From: Pararhodobacter zhoushanensis
GTDB taxonomy: Bacteria > Pseudomonadota > Alphaproteobacteria > Rhodobacterales > Rhodobacteraceae
Direction: 5' to 3'
Length of the DNA stretch: 64,000 nt
Assembly (NCBI RefSeq): GCF_003990445.1
Contig: NZ_REEZ01000002.1
Coordinates: 499,121 to 563,120, forward strand
Each line of letters begins with the position of its first letter. Within the stretch, counting starts at the first letter, position 1. The notes under the pieces are model-generated. The model was not told the origin of the DNA. It was given only the letters and a program-made list of their open reading frames with translations, and ran no database searches. The position numbers and the translations under genes were made by a program. Below, piece after piece: positions 34,583 through 43,338 of this stretch.

Positions 34583-35316
34583 TGCCGGTCATCGTCATCA
34601 CCGGGGCCAGCGCCGGGATCGGCCGCGCCACCGCCGAGCGCTTCCTTAACCAAGGCTGGCAGGTCGCCCTGCTCGCCCGCAACGCCGACAAACTGGCCGA
34701 GGTGGCGGGCGAAGACCCCTACGCGCTGGCCCTGCCCTGCGACGTGACCGATGAGGCGCAGGTAGACGCAGCCTTTGCGGCCATCGCGGCCCGCTTTGGC
34801 CGCATCGACGCGCTGTTCAACAACGCAGGCAAGATGCTGCCCGGCCAGCTGATCGACGAGATGTCGGTCGCCGACTGGCGCGGCATGGTCGATGTGAACC
34901 TGACCGGCATGTTCCTGTGCGCCCGCGCCGCATTCCGACAGATGCGCGCGCAAGATCCGCAGGGCGGGCGCATCATCAACAACGGCTCGATCTCGGCCCA
35001 TGCACCGCGCCCCGGCTCGGTGGCCTATACCGCCACCAAACACGCCGTCACCGGGCTGACCAAGACGCTGGCACTGGATGGCCGCCCCTTCGACATCGCC
35101 GCCGGGCAGATCGACATCGGCAATGCCCGCACCGATCTGGCCGCCAGCATCTCAAAGGGCGTGCCGCAGGCCGATGGCGCGATCAAGGCCGAGCCGATGA
35201 TGGACGTGGGCGAGGTCGCGCAGGCGGTGCTCTATATGGCCACGCAGCCGGCGGGCACGAATGTGCCGTTCCTGACGGTGATGGCAACAAATATGCCCTT
35301 TATCGGGCGCGGGTGA
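34582..35316 (+). CDS. Short-chain dehydrogenase/reductase
   Basis: 244 residues. Rossmann motif ITGASAGIGRATAERF, NNAG, catalytic Ser in NGSISAHAPRPGSVAY and the YTATK Tyr-Lys pair. It begins at an ATG that shares one base with the preceding stop codon. NAD(P)-dependent oxidoreductase; the substrate is unknown. Shared translation with a RAM-domain protein is unusual and may point to ligand-linked regulation. Confidence 0.92.
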   Translation: MPVIVITGASAGIGRATAERFLNQGWQVALLARNADKLAEVAGEDPYALALPCDVTDEAQVDAAFAAIAARFGRIDALFNNAGKMLPGQLIDEMSVADWRGMVDVNLTGMFLCARAAFRQMRAQDPQGGRIINNGSISAHAPRPGSVAYTATKHAVTGLTKTLALDGRPFDIAAGQIDIGNARTDLAASISKGVPQADGAIKAEPMMDVGEVAQAVLYMATQPAGTNVPFLTVMATNMPFIGRG

Positions 35317-35378
35317 CGGAACCAGTCCCCGGGGGTGTGCGTTGTCTCCGAAACGTCCACTACCCGGAGAAGACCGCG

Positions 35379-35522
35379 ATGAAACCCTTTGCCATTCTGA
35401 GCCTGATTGCTGCCGTTCTGACCCTGAGCGCCTGTGAAACCGTCGAAGGTGCAGGCCGCGACCTGCAAAGCGCCGGTCAAACGGTGAGCCAGGAAGCCCG
35501 CCAGACCCAGGCCCAGCTGTAA
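35379..35522 (+). CDS. Entericidin-like small lipoprotein
   Basis: 47 residues, too short for most ORF lists: MKPFAILSLIAAVLTLSACE is a lipoprotein signal with the LSAC lipobox, followed by TVEGAGRDLQSAGQTVSQEA, the family pattern of entericidin A/B. It is an outer-membrane or periplasmic small lipoprotein. Genes of this family often respond to stationary phase or stress. GGAGA lies in the ribosome-site position before the ATG. Confidence 0.87.
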   Translation: MKPFAILSLIAAVLTLSACETVEGAGRDLQSAGQTVSQEARQTQAQL

Positions 35523-35544
35523 GCCCAGGCTCAGCTCTAAAGCG

Positions 35545-36333
35545 TCACTGCTGTCGGATAATCCGGAACAGCGCTGACGCCCCCCATCCTGCAATCAGCG
35601 CAATGACGAGAGCGAGCAGGCCGTACACAAAAGGCTGGTCATACGCCAGTTCGTGCAGCCACCGCTCGATCCCGTCCTTGCGCACAAAGATCGCCGTGCG
35701 GAACTGGCTGACCACCTGCCCGTCCTGCACCAGATACATCCGCGTCGTGTAAGCACCCTCGGTCAGATTCGACGGAAGCCGGACATTGGTCCGAAACAGG
35801 ATGTCGCGGTCGATGTGAACGAACCGTTCCAACGACAAATATTGTGCCGACCGCTCGCGGATGCGCATCAGCGCCTCGGCGAACAGCAGCGTCTCGGGTG
35901 AGCCGTCACCGACCTGTTCCGCCCGTATGGCCTGACGCGCCGAGATGCGGAATGCCTCGTCCGCCTCGGGCGACAGGATCTGGTTGAGCGGCTGCGTGCT
36001 CGCCACGGCGTAGAATGACGGCACCGACGCCATGCCGACCGAATCCACGTTCATCCATATCCCCGCCCGGCGCTCTTTGCGCCAGACTTCGACCGCTTGA
36101 CGCGGGCCCTCGATCACCACGATGACGTCGAAATCCTCGGACCCGGCAGCCTCGTCGGCCTCCTGAATCGTGACCTCGTCGGCCGTCCGGCGAATCGCAC
36201 CAAAGATCAGGATCTCGGACCCCGAGAAATTCGCCGTCAACGACACGCGGTTCTGGCTCAGCGCGCCGACGATCTCACTGGCGCGCGCAGGCAGCGACAG
36301 CAGGATCAGTGCGATCAACAGCAGCCCCCGCAT
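35545..36333 (-). CDS. TIGR02186-type membrane-anchored protein
   Basis: 262 residues from MRGLLLIALILLSL. A signal peptide (cleavage likely after PARA), a large extracytoplasmic domain and a single C-terminal membrane helix (FVYGLLALVIALIAGWGASAL). The pattern fits TIGR02186, an alphaproteobacterial family found next to TSUP transporters. Its start overlaps the stop of the TSUP gene (ATGA). It may assist or regulate sulfite or sulfur-compound export. Confidence 0.88.
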   Translation of the reverse strand: MRGLLLIALILLSLPARASEIVGALSQNRVSLTANFSGSEILIFGAIRRTADEVTIQEADEAAGSEDFDVIVVIEGPRQAVEVWRKERRAGIWMNVDSVGMASVPSFYAVASTQPLNQILSPEADEAFRISARQAIRAEQVGDGSPETLLFAEALMRIRERSAQYLSLERFVHIDRDILFRTNVRLPSNLTEGAYTTRMYLVQDGQVVSQFRTAIFVRKDGIERWLHELAYDQPFVYGLLALVIALIAGWGASALFRIIRQQ

Positions 36334-37253
36334 CACGGCCCCCCCGCGATGCGGATGGAATACAGCTCGTCGGGTTGGATCAACAGATCCAGACCGACCT
36401 TGATACAGACCGCCATGACCAGCAGCGCCAGCAGAATGCGCAACTGCTCGGCCTTCAGCCGCAGGCCGATCTGCGTGCCGAACTGCGCACCGATCACGCC
36501 GCCCAGAATCAGGAAGAAGGCCAGCATGATGTCGACCGAATGCCCGGTCACCGCATGCATCACGGTGGTATAGGCCGTGGTGAAAATGATCTGGAACAGC
36601 GAGGTGCCGACAACCACCTTGGTGGGCATGCCCAGCAGGTAGATCATCGCGGGCACCATGATGAACCCGCCACCAACGCCCATCACAGCCGACAAAACGC
36701 CCACCGACGCGCCGACCAGCAAGGGCGGGATCACGCTGATATACAGGCCCGACACGCGGAATTTCATCTTGAACGGCAGCGAATGCACCCAGGTGTGCTT
36801 GTGCGCCTTGCGCCGCCCGCTGCCGGTCTTCTTGGTGCGATACCACGCGCGCAGGCTTTCCTGCAGCATCAGCGTGCCGACCACGCCCAGAAACAGCACA
36901 TACGACAACTGTACGGCCAGATCGATCTGCCCCAGCGCGCTCAGCCAGCGGAACACCACGATCCCGATGGACGAGCCAATGAGGCCGCCGATGAGCAGCA
37001 CCGTGCCCATCTTCAGATCGACCGTCTTGCGCCGCAGATGCGCCAGCACGCCCGAGATGGACGAGGCCACCACCTGATTCGCCCCGGTCGCCACGGCCAC
37101 AGCGGGTGGAATGCCGATGAAGAACAGCAAGGGCGTGATCAGAAACCCGCCACCGACCCCGAACATGCCCGACAACATGCCGACCCCTGCTCCAACCCCC
37201 AGCAGGGTGAACAGATTCGTCGAGATCTCGGCAATGGGAAGATAGACCAACAT
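36333..37253 (-). CDS. TauE/SafE (TSUP) family permease
   Basis: 306 residues from MLVYLPIAEIS. Two repeated TauE domains: GVGGGFLITPLLFFIGIPPA and GVGGGFIMVPAMIYLLGMPT, each followed by similar helix runs. TSUP proteins move sulfite, sulfonates or other organosulfur anions. The gene pair with TIGR02186 is typical of alphaproteobacteria. The ATG at 37253 was chosen; the longer frame runs into the intergenic region with hairpins. Confidence 0.9.
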   Translation of the reverse strand: MLVYLPIAEISTNLFTLLGVGAGVGMLSGMFGVGGGFLITPLLFFIGIPPAVAVATGANQVVASSISGVLAHLRRKTVDLKMGTVLLIGGLIGSSIGIVVFRWLSALGQIDLAVQLSYVLFLGVVGTLMLQESLRAWYRTKKTGSGRRKAHKHTWVHSLPFKMKFRVSGLYISVIPPLLVGASVGVLSAVMGVGGGFIMVPAMIYLLGMPTKVVVGTSLFQIIFTTAYTTVMHAVTGHSVDIMLAFFLILGGVIGAQFGTQIGLRLKAEQLRILLALLVMAVCIKVGLDLLIQPDELYSIRIAGGP

Positions 37254-37268
37254 GAGTCTGAATAGGAC

Positions 37269-37295
37269 AAAGCCCCTGCGTTTTACAGGGGCTTT
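37269..37295. terminator. Hairpin between the ABC importer and TSUP genes
   Basis: AAAGCCCCTG, CGTTTTA, CAGGGGCTTT: a perfect 10-bp stem, followed on the minus strand by G. Terminator-like, possibly ending the ABC importer transcript together with the hairpin upstream. Confidence 0.5.
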
Positions 37296-37320
37296 GAGAC
37301 AATATTTCGCCCGGTGAAAC

Positions 37321-37348
37321 GCCCCGGCCAAAAACGGCAGGCCGGGGC
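37321..37348. terminator. Hairpin directly after the ABC permease gene
   Basis: GCCCCGGCC, ten loop bases, GGCCGGGGC, six bases after the stop codon of the permease (minus strand); the T-rich side is on the plus strand. A candidate terminator of the importer operon. Confidence 0.5.
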
Positions 37349-37353
37349 TGTTT

Positions 37354-38319
37354 TCAGCGCTCTTTCACGTAAGGCTCGCCGCCCGCGCGCGGCGGAATGG
37401 CCTTGCCGACGAACCCGGCCAGAATGACCACGGTCAGGATATAGGGCAGCGCCGCCATGAACTGGTTGGGCAGGGTGATCAGGCCCAGATCCAGATTCGG
37501 CCAGCGGTTGGCGATGGCTTCGAGCATGCCAAACAGCAGCACCGCAACCAGACTCTGCCACGGGCGCCACTTGGCGAAGATCAGCGCGGCCAGCGCGATA
37601 TAGCCACGCCCCGCCGACATATCCTTGACGAAACCCGCCGCCAGCGAGGTCGACAGATACGCCCCGCCAATGCCACACAGCACGCCCGCGATGATCACCG
37701 CGTAATAGCGCATCCGCACCACCGACACGCCCGCCGTGTCCACCGCCGCCGGGTTCTCACCCACGGCACGCAACCGCAGGCCAAAGCGCGTGCGATACAG
37801 CACCCACCACGTCAGCGGCACGGCCAGCAGGCCCAGATAGACCAGCACCGAATTGCCTGACAGCACGTTGCTGTACAGCGGCCCGATCACCGGCACATCG
37901 CGCAGCGCATCAGCGAAGGGCAGGTCGATCCGCTCGAACCGGGCATTGCCCGACAGGGGCGGCGTGCGCCCGCCCTGATGGAACAGGCTCTGCGCCACGA
38001 CCACCGTCATGCCTGCCGCCAGAAAGTTGATCGCCACACCCGAGATCAGCTGATTGCCCCGGAAGGTGATCGAGGCAAAGCCATGGATCAGCGCAAACAC
38101 GACTGAGGCCGCGATGCCCGCCAGCAAACCCAGCCATGCCGAACCGGTGTAGAACGCAAAGGCCGCCGAAAAGAACGCAGCGACCAGCAGCTTGCCCTCA
38201 AGCCCGATGTCGAAAATGCCCGCGCGCTCGGAAAACAGCCCGGCAAGGCAGGTGAACAGCAAGGGCGTGGCCAGCCGCAGGGTGGATTCCAGAATCTGGA
38301 CGATGGTTGCAAGATCCAT
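37354..38319 (-). CDS. BMP-type ABC importer permease (second)
   Basis: 321 residues from MDLATIVQILES. Ten or so membrane helices, with the conserved FSERAGIFDIGLEGKLLVAAF and GENPAAVDTAGVSVVRMRYYAV loops of YufQ/NupQ-type permeases (RbsC-like fold). It is the last gene of a four-gene importer operon. It starts one base after the preceding permease gene ends. Substrate is probably a nucleoside, but other BMP-importer substrates are possible. Confidence 0.93.
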   Translation of the reverse strand: MDLATIVQILESTLRLATPLLFTCLAGLFSERAGIFDIGLEGKLLVAAFFSAAFAFYTGSAWLGLLAGIAASVVFALIHGFASITFRGNQLISGVAINFLAAGMTVVVAQSLFHQGGRTPPLSGNARFERIDLPFADALRDVPVIGPLYSNVLSGNSVLVYLGLLAVPLTWWVLYRTRFGLRLRAVGENPAAVDTAGVSVVRMRYYAVIIAGVLCGIGGAYLSTSLAAGFVKDMSAGRGYIALAALIFAKWRPWQSLVAVLLFGMLEAIANRWPNLDLGLITLPNQFMAALPYILTVVILAGFVGKAIPPRAGGEPYVKER

Positions 38320-38320
38320 G

Positions 38321-39418
38321 TCAGCTCTTCCTCCGGCCCAGGGCAAACATCGCTTCAAGCGGCTGCCTGACCAGATTGTCCAAGGCGCCCGTGAACATGA
38401 TCACCAGTGCCTGAATGATCACGATCATCTCGCGCGGGATCGTGGTTTCGATCGCCAGTTCCGAGCCGCCCTGAAACAGGAAGCCGAACAGCAGCGCCGG
38501 GGCGATGATGCCGATGGGATGCGAGCGCCCCATCAGCGCCACGGCGATGCCGATAAAGCCCGCCCCTTCGACCGCGTTCATCACCAGCCGTTGCGGCCCG
38601 CCCATCACCGAGTTGACCGCCATCACCCCCGACAGCGCGCCCGAGATGAGCATCGCGATCATGATGATCCTGAAGGCGCTGATCCCGGCATAATGCGCGG
38701 CAGGTTCGGACTGACCAAAGGCACGGATCTCGAACCCCAGCTTGGTGCGCGACATCATCACATAGGCCAGCACACAAAACGCCAGCGCCACGAACAGCAT
38801 CACGTTGGCCGGACCTGACCGCGAAAATGCGATGCCGAAGGGTTCAAGCACATCGGCCAGACGCGGCAGGCGCAGCTCGGAGGCAAAGCGCGCGGTCGCC
38901 GGGTCCATCGACGCGGGCGGGCGCAGCACATGGCTGAGCATGTAGTTCAGCACCGAGGCGGCGATGAAGTTGAACATGATCGTGGTGATGACGATATGGC
39001 TGCCGCGTCTGGCCTGCAAATAAGCCGGGATCGCCGCCCACAGCGCGCCAAACACCGCCGAGGCAAGGATCGCCCCGATCATCGCCGTCCACCAGTTCGG
39101 CCAGGGCACGAACAGACAGACCAGCGCAACACCCAGACCGCCGATCAGCGCCTGACCTTCGCCGCCGATATTGAACAGCTTGGCCTGAAACGCGATCGAC
39201 ACGGCAAGACCGGTCAGCAGGAAGTTGGTGGTGTAGTAGAGCGTATAGCCCCAGCCATAGGTCGACCCCAGCGAGCCGGTGACCATCAGCTCCATCGCCC
39301 TGATCGGGTCTTCGCCAATCGCCAGAATGACCAGCGCCGAGATCGCGAAGGCGATCACCAGCGAGAACAGCGGGACCAGCAGGACATCGGCCCATTTCGG
39401 CATGTTTCGGCTGCTCAT
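38321..39418 (-). CDS. BMP-type ABC importer permease (first)
   Basis: 365 residues, eight or more helices. The conserved segment AFQAKLFNIGGEGQALIGGLG and the EIRAFGQSEPAAHYAGISAFR loop fit the YufP/NupP permease. It overlaps the ATPase gene by four bases (ATGA) and lies one base before the second permease. The two permeases are predicted to form a heterodimer in the inner membrane. Confidence 0.93.
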   Translation of the reverse strand: MSSRNMPKWADVLLVPLFSLVIAFAISALVILAIGEDPIRAMELMVTGSLGSTYGWGYTLYYTTNFLLTGLAVSIAFQAKLFNIGGEGQALIGGLGVALVCLFVPWPNWWTAMIGAILASAVFGALWAAIPAYLQARRGSHIVITTIMFNFIAASVLNYMLSHVLRPPASMDPATARFASELRLPRLADVLEPFGIAFSRSGPANVMLFVALAFCVLAYVMMSRTKLGFEIRAFGQSEPAAHYAGISAFRIIMIAMLISGALSGVMAVNSVMGGPQRLVMNAVEGAGFIGIAVALMGRSHPIGIIAPALLFGFLFQGGSELAIETTIPREMIVIIQALVIMFTGALDNLVRQPLEAMFALGRRKS

Positions 39419-40995
39419 GCGGCATCCCCCGTGACCGAGTCTCCGACCACACCGGCCATCAGCAGACCCAGTTCTTGCGCGTTGGTCTGTTCGGGATCGC
39501 GCTCGCCCATGATCTTGCCGTCAAACATCACGACGATGCGGTCCGACAGCGACAGGATCTCGTCCAGCTCGACCGAGACCAGCAGGATCGCCTTGCCTTG
39601 ATCGCGCAGTTCGATCAACCGCTTGTGGATGAACTCGATCGCGCCGATGTCCACGCCGCGTGTTGGCTGGCCGACCAGCAGCAGATCGGGGTTGCGCTCG
39701 ATCTCGCGGGCCAGAACGATCTTCTGCTGGTTCCCGCCCGAGAAGCTCTCGGCGGTCAGCATCGGGTTGGGCGGGCGTACGTCGAACCGCTCGATCTTGC
39801 CCTTGGCATCCTCAAGGATCGCGGCGTTATCCATCAGCAGCGCGTTCTTCTGGTACTCGGGCCGGTCGTGATAGCCGAAAGCCACGTTTTCCCACGCCAT
39901 GAAGTCCAGGATAAGCCCGCAGCGGTGGCGATCCTCATGCACATGCGCAATGCTGTCCTCGCGCCGCGTGCGCGCGTTGTCGCGCCGCAGGCTCAGATCC
40001 ATGTCCTTGCCGTTCATGGTCATCGTGCCGGTGCCCGGCATCATGCCCGCCAGCACCTCAAGCAGCTGCGACTGGCCGTTGCCCGCCACGCCCGCGATGC
40101 CCAGAATTTCCCCGGCGCGAACGTCCAGATCAATGCCGCGCAGACGCTCGACACCGTGACGGTCGATGACCTGCAGATTGCGCACCGACACCACGACCTC
40201 ACCGGGCTGCGCCGGGGTCTTTTGCACGTCCAGCAGCACCTTGCGGCCGACCATCAGCTCGGCCAGTTCGGACGGGTTGGTGTCCGCCGTGTTCACCGTC
40301 GCCACCATCTCGCCGCGCCGCATGACGCTGACCTCATCGGTCACCTCCATGATCTCGCGCAGCTTGTGGGTGATCAGGATGATCGTCTTGCCCTGCTCTT
40401 TGAGCCCGCGCAGGATGCGGAACAGATGGTCGGCCTCGGCCGGGGTCAGAACCCCGGTCGGCTCGTCCAGAATGAGGATATTGGCCTGACGGTACAACGC
40501 CTTGAGGATCTCGACCCTCTGCTGGTGACCGACGTTCAGGTCTTCGACCACGGCATCGGGATCGACGCTCAGTTCATAGTCATCGGCCAGCTGCGTGAGC
40601 AACTTGCGCGCCCGCGCCTTCGAGGGCTGCAGCAACGCGCCGCCCTCGGCCCCCAGAATGACGTTCTCCAGAACCGTAAAATTCTCGACCAGCTTGAAAT
40701 GCTGAAAGACCATGCCGATCCCGGCGCGGATCGCGGCCAGTGAATCGGTGATCTGCGTGGGCTTGCCGTCGATCAGAACCTCGCCTGAATCCGACCGGTA
40801 AAACCCGTACAGGATCGACATCAGCGTGGATTTCCCCGCGCCGTTTTCGCCGATGATCCCGTGAATGGTGCCCTTGCGCACCCGGATGTTGATGTCCTTG
40901 TTCGCCTGGACCGGGCCGAATGCCTTCGATATCCCGCGAAGCTCGATGGCGGGGGCGGCGTCTGCCGCCGCCCCCCCGGTCACGTCAGCGATCAT
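39415..40995 (-). CDS. BMP-type ABC importer ATPase, two nucleotide-binding domains
   Basis: 526 residues. First domain: Walker A GENGAGKSTL, signature LNVGHQQRVEI, Walker B ILILDEPTGVLTP. Second domain: degenerate Walker A GVAGNGQSQLLEVL, signature FSGGNQQKIVLA, and Walker B LLLVGQPTRG in place of DEPT. This pattern of one active and one degenerate domain is usual in the RbsA/YufO group. It drives import together with the permeases. Starts 12 bases after the substrate-binding gene. Confidence 0.95.
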   Translation of the reverse strand: MIADVTGGAAADAAPAIELRGISKAFGPVQANKDINIRVRKGTIHGIIGENGAGKSTLMSILYGFYRSDSGEVLIDGKPTQITDSLAAIRAGIGMVFQHFKLVENFTVLENVILGAEGGALLQPSKARARKLLTQLADDYELSVDPDAVVEDLNVGHQQRVEILKALYRQANILILDEPTGVLTPAEADHLFRILRGLKEQGKTIILITHKLREIMEVTDEVSVMRRGEMVATVNTADTNPSELAELMVGRKVLLDVQKTPAQPGEVVVSVRNLQVIDRHGVERLRGIDLDVRAGEILGIAGVAGNGQSQLLEVLAGMMPGTGTMTMNGKDMDLSLRRDNARTRREDSIAHVHEDRHRCGLILDFMAWENVAFGYHDRPEYQKNALLMDNAAILEDAKGKIERFDVRPPNPMLTAESFSGGNQQKIVLAREIERNPDLLLVGQPTRGVDIGAIEFIHKRLIELRDQGKAILLVSVELDEILSLSDRIVVMFDGKIMGERDPEQTNAQELGLLMAGVVGDSVTGDAA

Positions 40996-41007
40996 CTCGC
41001 GCGTGCC

Positions 41008-42003
41008 TTACTCGACCGAGATCGGGCAGGTGCTGTCGGTGCGATAATCGTGCACCTCCAGATCGCCTGCCGCAATTGCGGTCTCGGCAGCACCGATGGC
41101 AGTGCGCATCTCGTCGGTGATCAGCGCTTCGTTGTTCTCGTCGACCGCCCAACCCACACCGCCGGACGCGAGGTTCATGATCTGCACGCCGGTTTCCATG
41201 TCGGGCCCTGCCGAAAACGCGTCAAAAACGGCGTTGTCCACACGCTTCATCATCGAAGTCAACACGTGGCCAGGGTGCAGATAGTTCTGGTTAGAATCGA
41301 CGCCGATCGACAAAATACCGTCATCCAATGCGCGCTGGAGAACGCCGACACCCGTACCGCCAGCGGCGGCGAAGACCACATCCGACCCCTGGCTGATCTG
41401 CGCAGCGGTGATTTCGCTTCCGCGAACAGGGTCATTCCAGGCAGCAGGCGTGCTGCCGGTGTAGTTAACGATAACGTTCACGTCTGGATTTGCAGCTTGC
41501 GCGCCCTGCGCATAACCACAAGCGAATGCCCGGATCAGCGGAACGTCCATACCACCGACAAAACTGACGGTGTTCGTTTCGCTCGCCATAGCGGCGGCCA
41601 TACCCACCAAATACGACCCTTCGTGTTCGGCGAAGAGTACCGAGCGGACGTTGGGCAGATCGACGACGCCGTCAATGATGACGAACGTGGTATCGGGATA
41701 GTCGGCTGCAACGACTTCCAGTGGCGTCGCCATCGAGAACCCCGTCATCACGACCGGGTTGTAGCCGGCCTCGGCGAAGCGGCGAATGGCCTGCTCACGT
41801 TGGGTTTCTGACTGCAATTCGATGTCGCGGTATTCGCCACCGGTTTCCTCAGCCCAACGCATCGCGCCTGTATAGGCCATCTCGTTAAAGGATTTGTCGA
41901 ACTTACCGCCAAGATCGTAGATCAGGGCCGGATCGGCAAGCGCAGCGCCGGACATCAGAGCCAGAACAGCGGTCGCGCCGAAGAGGGTGCGGGTCAGTTT
42001 CAT
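41008..42003 (-). CDS. BMP family ABC importer substrate-binding protein
   Basis: 331 residues from MKLTRTLFGATAVLALMSGA; a Sec signal with cleavage after ALA. The mature part begins PALIYDLGGKFDKSFNEMAY, the motif of the BMP/PnrA nucleoside-binding family, and ends with a typical basic-acid mix including CPISVE. It is a periplasmic (not lipid-anchored) binding protein of the following ATPase and two permeases. Probable substrate: purine nucleosides or related compounds. Confidence 0.93.
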   Translation of the reverse strand: MKLTRTLFGATAVLALMSGAALADPALIYDLGGKFDKSFNEMAYTGAMRWAEETGGEYRDIELQSETQREQAIRRFAEAGYNPVVMTGFSMATPLEVVAADYPDTTFVIIDGVVDLPNVRSVLFAEHEGSYLVGMAAAMASETNTVSFVGGMDVPLIRAFACGYAQGAQAANPDVNVIVNYTGSTPAAWNDPVRGSEITAAQISQGSDVVFAAAGGTGVGVLQRALDDGILSIGVDSNQNYLHPGHVLTSMMKRVDNAVFDAFSAGPDMETGVQIMNLASGGVGWAVDENNEALITDEMRTAIGAAETAIAAGDLEVHDYRTDSTCPISVE

Positions 42004-42098
42004 GTTGGTTTTTTCTCCCAGTTGGGTCGTCATGGGCCGCCAGAGCGCGTCTTCTTTTGCGGCTGATCCGAACTTTCGGTTCATAGGTAATCTAGGTC

Positions 42099-42110
42099 CA
42101 TGCGCGCATG
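42099..42110. promoter_or_regulatory. 12-bp palindrome in the importer promoter region
   Basis: CATGCGCGCATG, 96 bases before the substrate-binding gene, next to a TTGACG on the minus strand (candidate -35) and TAGATT (candidate -10). Because it lies between the two, a repressor site is plausible. Inference only. Confidence 0.4.
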
Positions 42111-42177
42111 AGCCGTCAAGCAAATTTTACCAAACGGACAAGTCAGGGGAATCGTCTGGCAGCAGCAAGGTTAATTG

Positions 42178-42597
42178 TCAGGCGAGCGACTTGCAAAGGA
42201 TCAATGCGGCGACACTGCGCCCGTCGACAGCGACGTAATACGCCGGTCTGCGCCCGGTCTGCACCCATCCTGCCCCCTCATACAGCGCGCGGGCGGCGAT
42301 GTTGTCCTCGGCGACCTCAAGAAACGCGGTCCCGGCCCCGCGCGCCTTTGCGCCGGCGTCAAACGCGGCCAGCTGCGCGCGCGCAAGGCCCTGTCGGCGC
42401 GCATCCGGATCGGTGGCGAGGGTGAGCAGCTCGGCCTCGCCGGCGATGACCCGGCCCAGCGCAAAGGCGCGCCCCTGCGCCGCGTGGGTCAGGAAGGTGA
42501 AGGGACTGTCGAGCAGATTGGCAAAACTGCGCACGCTCCACGGCGGGGGCGCGGTGAAACAGAGGCCGTGCAGAGTGGCAAGCGCGTCAGGAGTCAT
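42178..42597 (-). CDS. rimI: Ribosomal protein alanine acetyltransferase RimI-like
   Basis: 139 residues from MTPDALATLHGLCF. GNAT fold: acetyl-CoA pocket LATDPDARRQGLARAQLAAF, then EVAEDNIAARALYEGAGW, the characteristic block of RimI, and a C-terminal YYVAVDGRSVAALIL strand. Acetylates the N-terminus of ribosomal protein S18. TsaB lies just upstream in the same direction, as in many genomes, with the repeat copy D between the two. Confidence 0.88.
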   Translation of the reverse strand: MTPDALATLHGLCFTAPPPWSVRSFANLLDSPFTFLTHAAQGRAFALGRVIAGEAELLTLATDPDARRQGLARAQLAAFDAGAKARGAGTAFLEVAEDNIAARALYEGAGWVQTGRRPAYYVAVDGRSVAALILCKSLA

Positions 42598-42632
42598 GCG
42601 GCGGGGATAGCGCGTCGGGGGCTGCGGGGGAA

Positions 42633-42757
42633 GGGTTTCGCCCTCGGCCCCTGACGCTTTCAGCGTCATGGCTTCGGGCGACCGGGCAAGGGGGGCGTCG
42701 CCCCCCTCTTTGGCTTCGCCAAATTCACCCCCCAGGATATTTAGGGACAGATGATAG
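42633..42757 (+). repeat. Composite intergenic repeat, copy D
   Basis: GGGTTTCGCCCTCGGCCCC, hairpin TGACGCT-TTC-AGCGTCA (42652-42668), TCGGGCGACCGGGCA, stem GGGGGGC/GCCCCCC (42690-42706), stem TTTGGC-TTC-GCCAAA (42709-42723), TTCACCCCCC, GGATATTT (42735-42742) and GGACAGATGAT. It is oriented against the flanking tsaB and rimI genes. Confidence 0.85.
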
Positions 42758-42759
42758 GC

Positions 42760-43338
42760 TTAGCCGATGAGGGCGGGCGGTTGCTCGGACGGCGGGGCCG
42801 CGTCGGCGTCGCGCAGGTAGAGCGGTGCGGGGCGCGGCTGCGGGCTGTGGCGGCGCGCATCGGCGAGGCGGGCGATGGCGACGGCGAGGGGATGGACGGG
42901 CGGCGTCAGGCCGTCGCCGATGCCTGTGGCCGGAGGCGTGTCGGTCAGGACCGGGGGCTGGCCTTGGGTCTGGACCCAGACCTGGCCGCGCAGGGCGGGG
43001 ACTACGGTGGGGAGGTCGGGGCCATCGAGCGCGAGCGCCTCGAACCGGTTCACGCCAATGGCCGGGACGCCCAGCCCCAGCGCCAGCCCGCGCGCAGCGG
43101 CGGTGGTGATGCGGATGCCGGTGAAATTGCCCGGCCCGATGCCCGCACCAATCGCGGCGAGGTCGGACCAGTCGAGGCCCGCCTCGGCCAGAAGGGCGGT
43201 AAGCGCGGGCATCAGCGCCTCGCCCTGCCCTTTGGGCAGCGGCGTGAAACACTCGGCCAGCACGGTATCGCCGCGGATCAGGGCCGCGGCGATCCAGCCG
43301 CCCGAGCTGTCGAAACCAAGGACGGTATCAGACGGCAA
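42760..43338 (-). CDS. tsaB: tRNA threonylcarbamoyladenosine biosynthesis protein TsaB
   Basis: 192 residues. ASKHA-fold motif LGFDSSGGWIAAALIRGD at the N-terminus and AIGAGIGPGNFTGIRITTAAARGLA, the diagnostic block of TsaB; a Pro-rich C-terminal tail. TsaB works with TsaD and TsaE to make t6A37 in tRNA. It overlaps the Nfu gene by 11 bases and is followed by repeat copy D, then rimI. Confidence 0.93.
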   Translation of the reverse strand: MPSDTVLGFDSSGGWIAAALIRGDTVLAECFTPLPKGQGEALMPALTALLAEAGLDWSDLAAIGAGIGPGNFTGIRITTAAARGLALGLGVPAIGVNRFEALALDGPDLPTVVPALRGQVWVQTQGQPPVLTDTPPATGIGDGLTPPVHPLAVAIARLADARRHSPQPRPAPLYLRDADAAPPSEQPPALIG

